Of a DNA stretch of 64,000 bases, positions 11,626-23,037 are shown in pieces. Every line of letters starts with the position of its first letter. Positions within the stretch are counted from its first letter, which is position 1. The notes under the pieces were generated by a model. That model saw only the letters and a program-made list of their open reading frames with translations, was not told where the DNA came from and searched no databases. This stretch comes from Oreocharis arfaki (Eukaryota > Chordata > Aves > Passeriformes > Paramythiidae): NCBI GenBank assembly GCA_013398015.1, contig VZRR01014165.1, positions 1,150,348 to 1,214,347 on the forward strand. The letters run 5' to 3'. The position numbers and the translations under genes are program-made.

Positions 11626-13636
11626 TTATTTGCAACAGATTTATTTTCCATAGTTTGCTTAGCATTGGGATCTTGTTCAAACACTTTCGTAGTCACTTCT
11701 GTATTTTTAAAATTAACATTTTCTATTGATTTTACTGGCATGGTACAAAGCTAGCTATGTAAAATGTTCTACTTTCAATCAGTTGCAGGTTTCATTTTCT
11801 TATTCTTAGAAATTATTAAAATGTTCTATTATGCACCTGTCTGCTTCTGAAAATAAAATACTGCTCATGCATATAAATGTAATGCCCACAGGGAGATGTT
11901 TTTGTAGAAGCTCAGATCACACCACTTCTTCCATAATCTCACAAATCTGTCATTGTTGCCACCAGTACTTCTGGTTTGAGTCTTTCATGAATGAAGCTAG
12001 TTCTCCCTATCTTCCTCTCTTCTTTGATTGCCTTTACTTATTTTGGGTATGGGTTTGTTTTTTGTTTTTTTTTTTTATTTCTTCATTTCCTGTGTTTGTG
12101 TTGTTTGGAGTGTTTTTGTTTTTGTTCAGTTTTGTTTGGTTTATCTAAGACCAAATAAAACATATCAATATTCGACAGTATTAAAGGTCAATCCCCCATT
12201 CAGTTTACAGTTCGTAAACCCAGTCTGTGAATCTTACCATCAATCATTTGTTACAGCTGCAATGGCATCTTCAGATTTATGCCAAATCATTGACAGAAAC
12301 TCGTTCACTTGGGAGCAACTGAATGGTAGAAGACTCTGTGCAGCATGTTAAGTTTGGGACAATTATGCATGCCTACTATCTAAGCAGAGTTTCCATTCCC
12401 AGGTCACTAAGGTTCCAAGTTATCTATAGTTCCAAGTTATCTTTCATGATAGATGAGAGAAATTTCTGAACTCTTCAGCTTTGATTGTCTCATCTCAATC
12501 CCAGGGCAAATCGAGGGGTGCATCAGCATCCTCCCTTCATTTCACTGCATATCATGACTTCCGAAGTAAGAAAACAATGAGTATGAGCTGACAGAGTTTT
12601 TTGTACTTTGCTCAGTTCCTCAGTCTGGATGAATAAATACTGCTAGGCAAGGGCACGTGTTACTGCCAATCTCTTTGCCTTTAAAATACTAAAACAAGTG
12701 TGTGAGAACAATCCTGGTGACTACTTGGAACTGAGAAGATGTATTTACAGAGTAGTTAAGTCAAGACTAGACACTTCTCATAACAAAAATGGCTTTACTT
12801 TTCCATGAAATAAAACAATCAATGAACTCTCAGTCCTCATGGGTTTGACGTAACATCCTCTTTTAACCTAAACTAAAATGTGTACTGAAAAAAAACCCTG
12901 TTGTTGTTTTTTTTTTTGTTTTCTCCAGAGAACCTGAAGAGAGGAAAAGAGAATGACAAATAAGTTATTAGGTTCATGTTTATTTAAAAATGAAGCCTTC
13001 CTTTAAATAAATAGGCCTAGAGCTACAGGATCAATACTAGGATGTGAATAATATTCCGTCAAGACTTCCAAAGAGAAACGTCTGTACCTTGATCTTGATA
13101 TTCCAAGGTCAAAAGGAAGTTAGTGCCTCTCACACACTTGTTCTGTAAATAAACTGCCATCAGCATTTTGGTTTTCTAACCAAGAAGATACATGTCTGTT
13201 GAAATTTGGTTCATAGACATGACACAGAAGCGGTTAGAAGAGCAGTTTGCTGATCTCCTGATACACTTGTCATTTATTTCTCAAGATCTTGTAATTACAA
13301 TGAGCGCTGTAGTACAGACACAGTTCAGCAACACAAGTAGCAGCCTTGCTGTAAAGAAAGTAGAAGATTATTTTGGAAGAAAAAAAAGCTGAGAGCAACT
13401 TCATAGATATCTTTGTGACCTCTGAAACAATCAATATATGTCCATAATTTTTGCCCCAGCATATCTTTCCAATCGTATTGGAGGGGAAAAAAGCCAATCC
13501 AATTTTTACATGCGCACAGGGCACTGGTTATATGCACAGGGCACAGGTTACTGGATATACGAACTAACTTATGCAGAGTGATAACAATTTCAGGATCAAG
13601 TCCTTGGAAGTATATTAGGGAATGTAATATATTGGT
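11626..13636. other. AT-rich sequence between the two LTRs, no gene seen
   Basis: Ordinary AT-rich sequence with a T/G-rich low-complexity tract at about 12050-12145 and an imperfect tandem duplication GTTCCAAGTTATCTAT at 12410-12445. I looked for retroviral gag or pol remnants because LTRs flank it on both sides and found none. Confidence 0.55.
13510..13551. repeat. Imperfect 21-bp tandem duplication
   Basis: The motif TGCACAGGGCACAGGTTA occurs twice in succession, first as a diverged copy (TGCGCACAGGGCACTGGTTA). It is a minor local duplication. Confidence 0.65.
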
Positions 13637-13986
13637 GTTGTCATGGAGGATTTATATATGCTGATGTTGACTGTTAAAGTCTGTCCTGTGGCCATTGGTC
13701 CCGCCTCTAATTTTCAAGAGGAAAGAAAAGTCCGCAGCAGATGGAAAAAAGGGGAAAAAAGTGGTAAGTGAGAAGCCATACACCTGATGCTGATCTGAGG
13801 AAGCATCTGGGGGCAGAGTTGAGAGAGGTGGAACACTCACACAATTGCGGTGGCCTAGCTCTTTCCCAAGGAGCTTGATAATGGGTAGCTGGTCGCTCCC
13901 TCCACTCTTTTTGGTGGCCTGTACATGGGAAAGGGGAAGACAAAGAGCCCTGTGAGCCCCAAGCCACATTTTCTCTCTCTCTCTAG

Positions 13987-14023
13987 CCCAGTGAGGACTT
14001 TCAAGAGACTCTGAAACACTCAG
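13987..14023 (+). other. Candidate 37-nt micro-exon
   Basis: A strong pyrimidine tract (TTTTCTCTCTCTCTCTAG, ending at 13986) is followed after 37 nt by CAG|GTACTG, a plausible donor. In phase 0 the segment is open and reads PSEDFQETLKHS. The pyrimidine tract is itself a CT microsatellite, so the acceptor could be accidental. Its host transcript is unknown. Confidence 0.15.
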
Positions 14024-14706
14024 GTACTGTCAGTCGGTGAAGCAGAGAGCAGCAGCAGTGTTCAAGATGGGACGGGGCAGGTGATGGCCGGTTACACCTT
14101 GGTGAAGCAGCTCAGTGAGTTCTGCCCAAGAGCTGCCCACAACTGTGAGAGTACCTCTCCCCAGCTCAGGACCAGCACTTTTGCATATGACTGCTCCTGG
14201 GGTACATGTTGGAAAATTAGAATTATTTTTGACTGTTGGGTCTTTTGCTTTGCTAAAAGGAGTTTTTGACTTTTTGCACCTTCTGCCTGTATCTGTCTGT
14301 TCCTTTTGAAGCAGTAGTGCATGTCTTTCGGATAGAGAAGAGTTATGTGTCAGTGATTCTGCTTTTGCAAAGGAGGTGGAGTAGGTGGAAAAAGTATTTC
14401 TAATTGTCATCTGCAAAATTACTACACCTCTTAAAAAGAAGGACTAGGATGTGAGTTTCCTAATACATATGACATTCTGTCTCAAAACAACTAAATTTGG
14501 TAATAGATGTACAAATGAAAGGACCTCTCTCATGTTTTTTTGTCCAGGTGACGTTGCTGGTTCACCTGCAGAACATGTTTCTCACTAGTATTTAGGAGGA
14601 GAGAGCAGTTTCAGCATTTAGAGGTTGAAAAACACACAGCAAGAGCCATTGAACAAGTATTTTTGCTCTCTTGTTCCCCTTTTATCTGTACTTCTTATAC
14701 ATCTGC

Positions 14707-14752
14707 TTTCTTTGAGTTAAGAAATTAACTTTCTTTGAGTTAAGAAACTTAT
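14707..14752. repeat. 23-bp tandem duplication
   Basis: The unit TTTCTTTGAGTTAAGAAA plus TTAAC is followed directly by a second copy of its first 18 bases and a diverged tail. It ends about 20 bp before the LTR at 14773. Confidence 0.8.
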
Positions 14753-14772
14753 TTTTGTTTTTAATTTATGTG

Positions 14773-15471
14773 TGTCTTGGTTTGAAAGACAGGCGTCTGT
14801 TTAAGGGAGGCAGAAGCCTCCTTTGAAATGGAAAATGCAACCCCCTTCCCTCCGGATTATTATAACTTTGAAATTAAGGGGCTTTCAGGCAAGGATATGA
14901 GAAATAGGAATAACAATTCTTTACTAATTTATATATATATAAAACAAAACAAAACAATAAACAACAATGACTATGGCAGTTATAACAGCACAGTCACCCA
15001 GTGCAGCCTTCTTGGCTGCCAGGCAGCTTCCCCTCCTGGAGCAGTGCTGGTCACAGCCAGCAGCAGCGCTGGTGGCTCCCGGTGAGCAGGGTGGGTGCAG
15101 CAGCTCCGGTGAAAACAGTGGTCCTGTGGAAAAGGGTCTGGTCCTCGCCTGAAGGTCCAGTGATGTAGCTTCTCGTCCTCTGGAAGTCCAGCGGAGAAAA
15201 GCTACCTTGTGCCTGAGAAACCTCTGATTATATCCAGGTGGGAAACGTTCAGTTCCTCCTCCTGGGCAGAGCATCTCACAATGGGGTGGTGAGGCACTGA
15301 TGGGGCCATTAACAGGAGATAGTCCAGAGCCCGTTATCTATGAGTCCTTTGGCAAGGCACAGATGGGCCCATTAACAGAAGATAGTCCGGAGGGAGGAGG
15401 CAAGGAAACACTGCCCCACCTGGTTTCACAGCTCACGAAGGTGGTAACAGAATACACCGCAACCCAGGACA
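14773..15471 (+). mobile_element. Solo LTR, passerine ERVL-like (copy 2)
   Basis: About 699 bp from TGTCTTGGTTTGAAAGACAG to CAACCCAGGACA, so both canonical TG...CA ends are present. Flanking pentamers are ATGTG (14768-14772) and ATGTA (15472-15476), a 5-bp target duplication with one difference. The first 170 bp (GAAGCCTCCTTTGAAATGG, then TTATTATAACTTTGAAATTA) match an LTR type I recognise as common in songbird genomes. The middle is GC-rich. No internal retroviral genes adjoin it. It shares its first 13 bases and its last bases with the LTR at 10969-11620 but is otherwise a different subfamily. Any reading frames inside are incidental. Confidence 0.85.
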
Positions 15472-15794
15472 ATGTATTTGTTTTTCCCCATATTACAGCA
15501 ATATTGCTGACAAAACATTGTATTTTGTAAATAATCCCAGGCTGTTACTTGATGGTCTGTGGAAACTCTGTCTCTGGACTCTGTTGCCAAAGTACAGCCT
15601 CTTTCTCCCTGTCTCCTAACAAGAGAGACCCTTTCCACTTGGACCACTGCTTTGGCTGGAGAAAACATGACCTTCTAAACACCACAGCAGTGGTACAGGG
15701 AGGCCTGCAGAAAGAGGGTGAGACTGACTGCAGGTGGCAGGAAAATATTCACACATACTTATGTCCAAAATCAACTTCGTAAAACTGCTGCAAA

Positions 15795-15965
15795 GCAGCT
15801 TGACAGAAAAAGCCCTGGGGGTCCTGGAGGACAAGAAGATGAACACGGGCCAGCAAGACGACCTTGCCACAAAACAGAATGGTACTAGGCAAAACACTGC
15901 CAGCAGCTGGAGGGTGACGCTTCACATCTTCTCAGCATTGTGCCCAGATCTGGGTTCCCAGTAAG
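15795..15965 (+). mobile_element. CR1 LINE, C-terminal ORF2 remnant, plus orientation
   Basis: The translation contains the pieces ALGVLEDKKMNTGQQ, LATKQNGTRQNTASS and IFSALCPDLGSQ, which match the end of the CR1 ORF2 protein and the adjoining part, in the expected order. Small deletions and frameshifts are present. It is a dead fragment of about 170 bp within the GC-rich island. Confidence 0.85.
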
Positions 15966-16647
15966 AAAGTGCCACAAACATACTGAGGAGTGCTCTTCAG
16001 TGTCCCTCCACCATCCCACCACTCCCAGTATGATCAGAATGGGATGCTGTGCTGACCTGGTGCTGTCCTTGCAACGTATCCAATAACTGCAGGGACAGTG
16101 CTGTGCCAGGCCTCTCACCGGGGACAGTCAGGCTTTTGCCAAGCAGCACTACCCAGCAATGTGACCCACCTTCCCAGCCTCATTCCGTCCACCTGAACAG
16201 TATTCTGATCTCTGCCAGCATGCCCCATGTGTTGCTGCTCCTGTCCTCAACAGGATGGGCCAGGTGAACTTTTGCTGTAGTTTCAGGTGGGCCTCCCCTG
16301 CAGCTCCCAGATGTGCTGGCACAGTTGAGTCCATCAGCAGCCAGCTTTCTCATGCACAGTGCTGTGTGCTCTGCAGGGATGACCCTGGCCCTGTGCAAGA
16401 ATGCACATCTGTCCTGGCACCACCCAAGCTGCTGCTCTGTCAGCACGTGTGGGGGACACAGGGCAGCTTGGCAAGGAAGGGAGACCTACTCCTCTACAGG
16501 GATGCCATGCTCATACTGAAGCCCAGGTAAGACATTTAGACTCCAGCTGCCTTTCCTACTAAGCACTGGCCCTGGCACCAGGGCAAGGACACCCAAAGAG
16601 CCCCCAGTCCTGGATGCACCCATGTTCACACCCATGGCAGGTGTACA

Positions 16648-16680
16648 CCAGAGGTACAGTAGCTGAGAGTGTACCTCTGG
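16648..16680. repeat. Inverted repeat, 10-bp perfect stem
   Basis: CCAGAGGTAC (16648-16657) and GTACCTCTGG (16671-16680) are exact reverse complements with a 13-bp loop. Beyond one mismatch, three further base pairs can form outside. It could fold as a hairpin in RNA from either strand. No function is known. Confidence 0.75.
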
Positions 16681-17130
16681 GGTAGAGCCCATGGCTGGTG
16701 GCTGCCACTACAGCCTGGAGTTATCCCTTCCTGGGATTCTGTGCCGGGGACACAGCTCTGCTGAGTGAAATGCCCTGGAAGGGCCCAAGGAGGACACTAT
16801 AAGGTCATTGCCTGCTCCACTTAGCAAATGTAACAGCACCTGCTGGCTCCAGCCCTGCTTGACCCTGGACCAGCTGTAGGTGCTAGGCAGCAAGAAGAGG
16901 ACTACTAGAGATGCAGAGAAAGAGAAGGAAGGCAACAAGCACACCAACTTCCTTGTCCTAGGATGGCCCTGCAGTTCCTTCACTGTCAATTTCCAGTGAG
17001 TGTCACATCTCACAGCAGAGATGGACAGTGCCTCTGTCCTGCCCTACAAGGCTTCATCCTGCCTCTGTGACTGTCCCCTCAGGACAAGGCTGTGCAGGTG
17101 CCTGTCTCCGCCCAGAGGCCAGGAGCCTGT

Positions 17131-20100
17131 TAAGGCTCTCTGATCCTTCTGGCTACTGAAATGTGCTTGCTTTAGTATTTGAAAGGAAGGACTGAGGATC
17201 CTTCACCTAAAAGAGCAGCTTTTGCCTCACAGAGAAGGGGCCCAGAGGAAGTAACAACTCTTTTTTTCTTCCTTACCTATAACCATGGGCAGAAGAGTGG
17301 AGTATGGACACAGCCTGGGCTGAGCTAAGCACAACAGGAAAGGAACATAATTTGTGATGAGTCAAGCAAATATTTGTGCCCTGATAAAGGCACTCAGTCA
17401 GAACTCCATTGTGTCTTTCTGGGGCATGAATCTTCCTCAAAACTACTTCAGTGAGAATGGCATACATCTACGGACCATTCTTCACATTCCTTCCCAAGCC
17501 AGCCCACTTTTAGGCCTTTGCTGAGCAGAAAGAAGAGCTTAAGGCTTTCCAAGTCAGACTCCTGTTTTGAACAGACATGACATAAAGTCTCATATTCTCC
17601 TACAGATTTATTTGTCAGCTGTGCACAAGTCCTCAGTACTTATGTACAGGTGGTAAGAAAAAAGAGGTGAAAACTTTGTTTCGGTGTAACCTGGCCAAGT
17701 CTTCTAAGCTATGGATGTAAGCAGCCAGAAGGGTGACCTGAATGAAAGATAATAGCCATTGAACAGAAGAAAAATGTCTGCTGAAATACTAACAGAGAAA
17801 GTGCCTACCAGCCTGGGAAATAGGCATGTGAACCAGAACCATCCTGGAAAACTGGAGCTGGCATTTTTGAAGTACAGCTGGGTACCTTGAAACTGGAGAC
17901 ATCCTGGGATAACATGGGTAATTGCAAAAAGATGGAATTATAAGGGTAACTTACCCTGTGAAATGGGGAAAGATAGTCAAATAAAATGGAAAAACATCCT
18001 GATAAAGTAAGAGTCCACAACTGCTAGTAACTGCAAAAGCAAGAAAACAGCCTTGAAACATAAATATTGGTCTGCAAGAATAGAAAATATTGTTATCTAT
18101 TGGCTATCCCAGGTGAAAAATAGAAAATAACATTATGTACTGGCTGCTGAATCAGAGTGTTCAACGTCTTTTTATGCCTCTGTGACATAAAAAATTACTT
18201 AATTTTTGCTCAAAGTGGACTTTCTCTCCCTCAGAACTCTTCATGCTGCATATACTCAAAAAAACAAAAGGAGAAATTTATAAGGTAAACTCCTCTGTGT
18301 TGGTGTGTATCATAGAACCCTGTTAAGTCAGGGTTGAATCTCTCTGCACTCACAGGCTGGGTAGCCCCAGGCAGGTCATGACAGCTGCTGTACCCAAAGC
18401 CAGGTATTTCTGCATTCCTAGCTAACGTAGCTGGCCATACCTAAGGAGAAGGAAAGATGACGGAGCTTGAGCAGTATGATCTGAGACAAAACCTCTGTTG
18501 ATTCAGACATTATTATTTTCTTTTGTGCTAGAAGTTTATGAGAGCTGGGAGCAGAGGCTATTCCCACCCACAGGGATAGTTACGCCTCATGTGTTGTGAT
18601 GTCTCATGATGATGATCATACTAAGTGTTCAGGGCTCGGGACTAACAAACTGAGCATAATCCATATTCTGTTTTCCTCTGCTCAAAGAATTACACTATTT
18701 TGATGATGCAAACATCTAGGTTTCACCTTTGGCCTTATCCAAGTCCAAAGTATTCTAAAAAAATACAACCTGTCCTCTCTGGGCAGGTCCACGTTGCACG
18801 GTGCCAATTAGCACAGACATATCTAAGTGAGCTAAATAGGTATGGATGTGTTGAAAGTACCTTTAAGCAAAAGGAAAAGAATACTAGCAACAAAGAATGT
18901 AATATTCACTATTTTTGAGTTTTCAGAAACTTTAGTCAACTTGAGTAACGGGAAAAATATTTCTATTATGAGACTGGTCGGTTTCAAACTTTACATGGCT
19001 ACATTGTAGACATATACATGATGGACAACACAAACCTTCCTGACAGAGAGATAAAGAGAAATAAGTAAATTTAGGGCAACTATTCATATGACTTAGCTCA
19101 GACAAATGTTTCAGGATTAAAAGGCCTTTGCCGTAAAACTCCCTGTTTTCGTCTGCAGACTAGGAAACTTAATATGGCTAGTTTTTATGCGAACATTTGC
19201 ATCCTAGGGATGATTTCTACTGACAGATAATAAAGATTAATTAATGTTGAGCCTTTCAGATTACTGCTGGTCCATTCTCACAGATGGAAAGTGTTTGTCC
19301 AAATTATGAATTATATGTAGAGAAATTTGATCAAACGTGCTTCTGGGTCCTGGGTCCAGAAAGAAAAGTCATGAAGCCAGTTTAGTTACCACACTGAGTA
19401 TCTTATTCTTTCAGCGAGAGGTGTCAGCATGTTTAAACATACATTTAAAGTGGCATCGTCAAGCATGTTCCAGATTGTCCCTGACTTTCTCATGAAGTAA
19501 AAAAGTAAAGTTAGCAGTGACTTCCAGAGATGAGTTCAAGACAATGGGAGGTACTTAGAAATCTTAGCACTAACACAAGTGATGTGTTAAAAATTTAAAG
19601 TTCAGTCTAAAATGAGATTTAACCTTGAGAACCACTATAGTTTGAATTACTGTAATAATTTGAATTTTACACCTTCCAGTTACTTCTAAAATGCACTCAA
19701 ATTATTCTCAGCACATTTTTTTTCTTATTATGAAGTCAGGGAAACAGATTAATTTCCAGAAATTCAAATGCTTTCCACCTCTCTTTAATATTGAATAGCA
19801 TTTGGTTATCTAAGCTTAGATCTGTACTTGTAAATTAAAAGGGCATGTTCTCCAGCTATAAGAGCAAATGTCAGAAAAAGACTCGGTTCAGAACAGTTTA
19901 GGATAAATATTTCCTCTCCTGCAAGCAAATATCCATATTATGGGCTGAAAACAGTATCTATATCAGTCATTGTCAGTGAAAAGATTATTTGGAATAAGGT
20001 AAAACTCAAAAAAAAATGTTAATCCATAGAGGATTGTTTCTGTAAATGATGAAATTATCACCTATGAAAAGACTTGACTACTTCAAGGCCTAATCAGCTG

Positions 20101-21655
20101 TATACGAAGATGAGACCCTGCAAGCTGTAGAGGTTGTATTCTAGCCATCCTTGAAAAGTGAATTTACATGTTTACAGTATTTCAATGACATCTGTGGCCT
20201 GACATTTACATAATTTAGATGTACCAGGTGAACTGTCACTGTTTAGGCTAGGCTTATGATACACTTCTGTAAAACACAGCCAGAAAAAACAAACTGTAAG
20301 ACTACATATATATGTGGCCATATTAAGTCTCAAGATTCTCTGGCTGGAATCCCACCCTGCCCTGAAATTCAAGCTAATTAGCCAAACTGGTTTAGTAATC
20401 AGGAATTTCTCAAGCCTATATTTGCATTTTGCATAGTAAAATATTCTGAGCAAGGACTGTATTTGTTTTTTTCTTTAAAAGGTTAATTTTAGGTCAACGA
20501 AAAGACTTTAAATGAATACACAGATTTTTAAGAAAATATACTGCCGATCACATTGGCCATGCTTTGTAATAACCATGGAAAAGATCAAAAAGACAGTCCA
20601 ACTCAATAAATGCTCAACCAAATAAGAGATCATTTATCCTCCTACTATGAGACAATCTAAGGGAAATAAAAAATTATCCATATTTATCTGACTGATATGA
20701 AAAATTTTAAGATATTTAGACACCATTTAAGAAAAGCTTTCCTGTAATTGGTATCAATACTTGCTACATTTGCTGTTACCCTTTCTTTTTAGTGTTAAGC
20801 CAAGGATCTGTGCTCAAGCTATCCATTTATTCTTTTTCTAATTAATGATAACACTTCTCTTAATTCTGCTTTATAACTCGGTAATAATCTCTAATATTTG
20901 AATCTACATAATGCATTAGAAATAAAATGCATGCACATTCTTTTTTAAGGTTGATTTTTATGCCAAAAAAGCACTTCTGTCAGCAGGAAAGATGTTTTAT
21001 TTAAGCTTTCATGTCTCCTGAGTGTGCTTCTCGAAAGAGAAGAATGGGTTATTTATTATTTGAAAGATGAAGGTGGTATTAGAAGACTTGACTATTACTC
21101 TTTTCTGCAGCTTCTATACGGCAATAAAAATTACTTCTAATGTCTTTGACGTTTCTCTGTGTACTTTCAGTGTTTGATACTTTAGGAATATCTTCCTAGC
21201 TGCATGCCAACTATTATGTTATTTACAAAGAAAGATAATCTGATTTAAGTCTAGTAATCTTTTATTTTATGCTGCTAGGTAGAAATTATTTTGATAGAGT
21301 TAACTGCCCATCAGTCAACTCATATTTTGGTGTGATATTTTTGTTTCACAGACTATATTACTGCACAAATTATTTAGCCTATTCTATTAAGTTATCACAG
21401 CATGCCATACAATGTAAATCTATTCAAAATAAAAAAACCTAAAACTACTTTTAAATAGAGATTTCAGGATCTAACTCAATAATGTAGGCAATTGTGAATC
21501 ATTAAATGGATGACTGAATAGCTACATATTTAAAAGAAACTTAAATTCAAAATGCAATATTCATAACGAGAGATTTTGTAGGAGATCATTTTACAAATTA
21601 GACTAATGGAGTAGCAAAAATGAATGCTTTTTCTTCAAAGTCTAAATCAGAATTA
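17131..21655. other. AT-rich non-coding stretch, no gene seen
   Basis: No CR1, LTR, splice-flanked frame or RNA gene could be recognised over about 4.5 kb. Reading frames are all short. It could be intronic or intergenic. Confidence 0.55.
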
Positions 21656-21659
21656 TTAC

Positions 21660-21661
21660 GA

Positions 21662-21709
<48 letters not shown>

Positions 21710-21711
21710 AT
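21660..21711. repeat. (GAAA)n microsatellite
   Basis: About 12 uninterrupted copies of GAAA/AAAG, followed by an A-rich tail. Such a tract is likely to vary in length between individuals. Confidence 0.95.
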
Positions 21712-21860
21712 GAAAAAAAAAATCCCCAAATGACACATACTGAGAGAAAAAAGTTTAAGACCTTCACGATTAATAATGGGCTATACCTTATAAAGGTAAG
21801 TACTCTTTAAAATTGTTAGTAAAAATCAAAGGGAAAAATATCAGGTGATATTTTAGATTT

Positions 21861-21943
21861 NNNNNNNNNNNNNNNNNNNNNNNNNNNNNNNNNNNNNNNN
21901 NNNNNNNNNNNNNNNNNNNNNNNNNNNNNNNNNNNNNNNNNNN
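21861..21943. other. Assembly gap (83 N)
   Basis: A run of N of odd length, suggesting a sized gap and not a fixed 100-N placeholder. The right edge is an AT-rich tandem region, which probably caused the break. Confidence 0.98.
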
Positions 21944-22080
21944 TAATATATGTATATTACAGATATGAGATTATATACTAGAGACAAATATCTAGAAATA
22001 GCTATTATATACTATATAATAATACTATGTATAATATACTAGAGAAAATTATCTATCTATACTAGAGAAAATAAGAAAGA
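21944..22080. repeat. AT-rich imperfect minisatellite next to the gap
   Basis: The string TATACTAGAGA(A/C)AA recurs three times (about 21974, 22036 and 22058) among ATATAATA filler. The array probably continues into the N run. Confidence 0.6.
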
Positions 22081-22531
22081 AGCTTTTAATATTGTAGTAA
22101 ATATATTGTATAAATTAACACAAGTTTTCCTGCAATTCATGCAATGCAATGTGTTTTACTATCAGGAAAAACATGCATGAAAATTCTGCAGTTAAAGATT
22201 ATTCATAGCTTGAAGAATTTATCTTTTTTTCCTACTAAAATACTGGAAAACAGATTACACAGGTAATTTCATCCTCCTGAAAAGCAGGGCATGACAAGTC
22301 ACTTAAGACTATAAGCAAATATTTAATGGTAGCCTTTAAATAAGAAGTACTAATTTGTGCTCAACTATTCGTGGGGGATAGTCTATACTGCCACAACCTG
22401 CACCTGAAATTTGCTGTGAATAAAGAGTTGGTGCACACAGAGTCACAACAGCACCAGGAGCAGAAACAAAAAATATCCTGTTTTGGCCCGAGAGCGGAGA
22501 GCTAACTCACTCGTATCTTTTACTGCAGAAA

Positions 22532-22590
22532 ACATGTATAGAAATATACATAGAAATATGTATAGAAAGATGTATATAACTATAGAAAAT
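22532..22590. repeat. Imperfect 11-12-bp minisatellite
   Basis: Units of the form ATGTATAGAAA / ATACATAGAAAT repeat four to five times with single-base changes. It is a local AT-rich minisatellite. Confidence 0.7.
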
Positions 22591-22978
22591 GCCTCTTTGT
22601 AACAGCAGTTAGGGTGAATTCTTTTCACTAATTTCAGAAAATTTTTTTCCTTATGTGGAACTCATCTCTAGCATGAAAAGGGCGTCTTCAAAATTTCAAG
22701 AATAAACTGGTGCTATTGTTCATAGCAGTAACTATTATTCAGACTGCTCAGTGAATTCCAGTGGGGTACTTCCAAAACTGGTCTGAAATAATATTGCCTA
22801 TCCTCTGTTTAAATCTTACCCAAGTCTGTGCTCCGATTGCATTACATATTTCTCTTCTTGTCATGAAGAAAAGCATTGACTGCCACATCCACAAAACCTG
22901 AAACCACAGTTGGTCTTTGGGTGCTTATTCTACAATTTTCCAACTGTATGAAAAACTGAATTGGCAAGAATTTATTTA

Positions 22979-23037
22979 AAAACAAAAACAAAAACAAAAA
23001 CAAAAAAAAACAAAACAAAAAACAAACAAACAAACAA
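22979..23037. repeat. (AAAAAC)n / (AAAC)n low-complexity tract
   Basis: Alternating A runs and single C bases, changing from a 6-bp to a 4-bp period toward the right end. Read on the minus strand it gives a spurious phenylalanine/leucine-rich frame. Confidence 0.9.

Larger units (their letters stand above)
15480..17130. other. GC-rich, CpG-depleted island of uncertain origin
   Basis: For about 1.6 kb the sequence is far richer in G and C than the rest of the window, yet CpG is rare while TG and CA are common, the sign of old methylated DNA. It contains a CR1 tail (15795-15965). Overlapping frames of 60-100 codons exist on both strands, with no one frame clearly favoured. An acceptor/donor-like pair frames 16376-16528 (CTCTGCAG ... 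CCCAG|GTAAGA) with an open frame ending LLLYRDAMLILKPR. Candidates are decayed exons, an old GC-rich repeat or a degraded promoter region. I do not recognise it. Confidence 0.45.

Noticed and set aside
14081..14416. Several overlapping frames of 60-130 codons near 14.1-14.4 kb
   Set aside because: The frames compete on both strands, none has a domain-like pattern, and the local base composition explains them.
11620..14773. The two TGTCTTGG LTRs as the ends of one provirus
   Set aside because: They differ strongly inside, have separate target duplications, and the 3.1 kb between them has no gag, pol or primer-binding-site features I could see.
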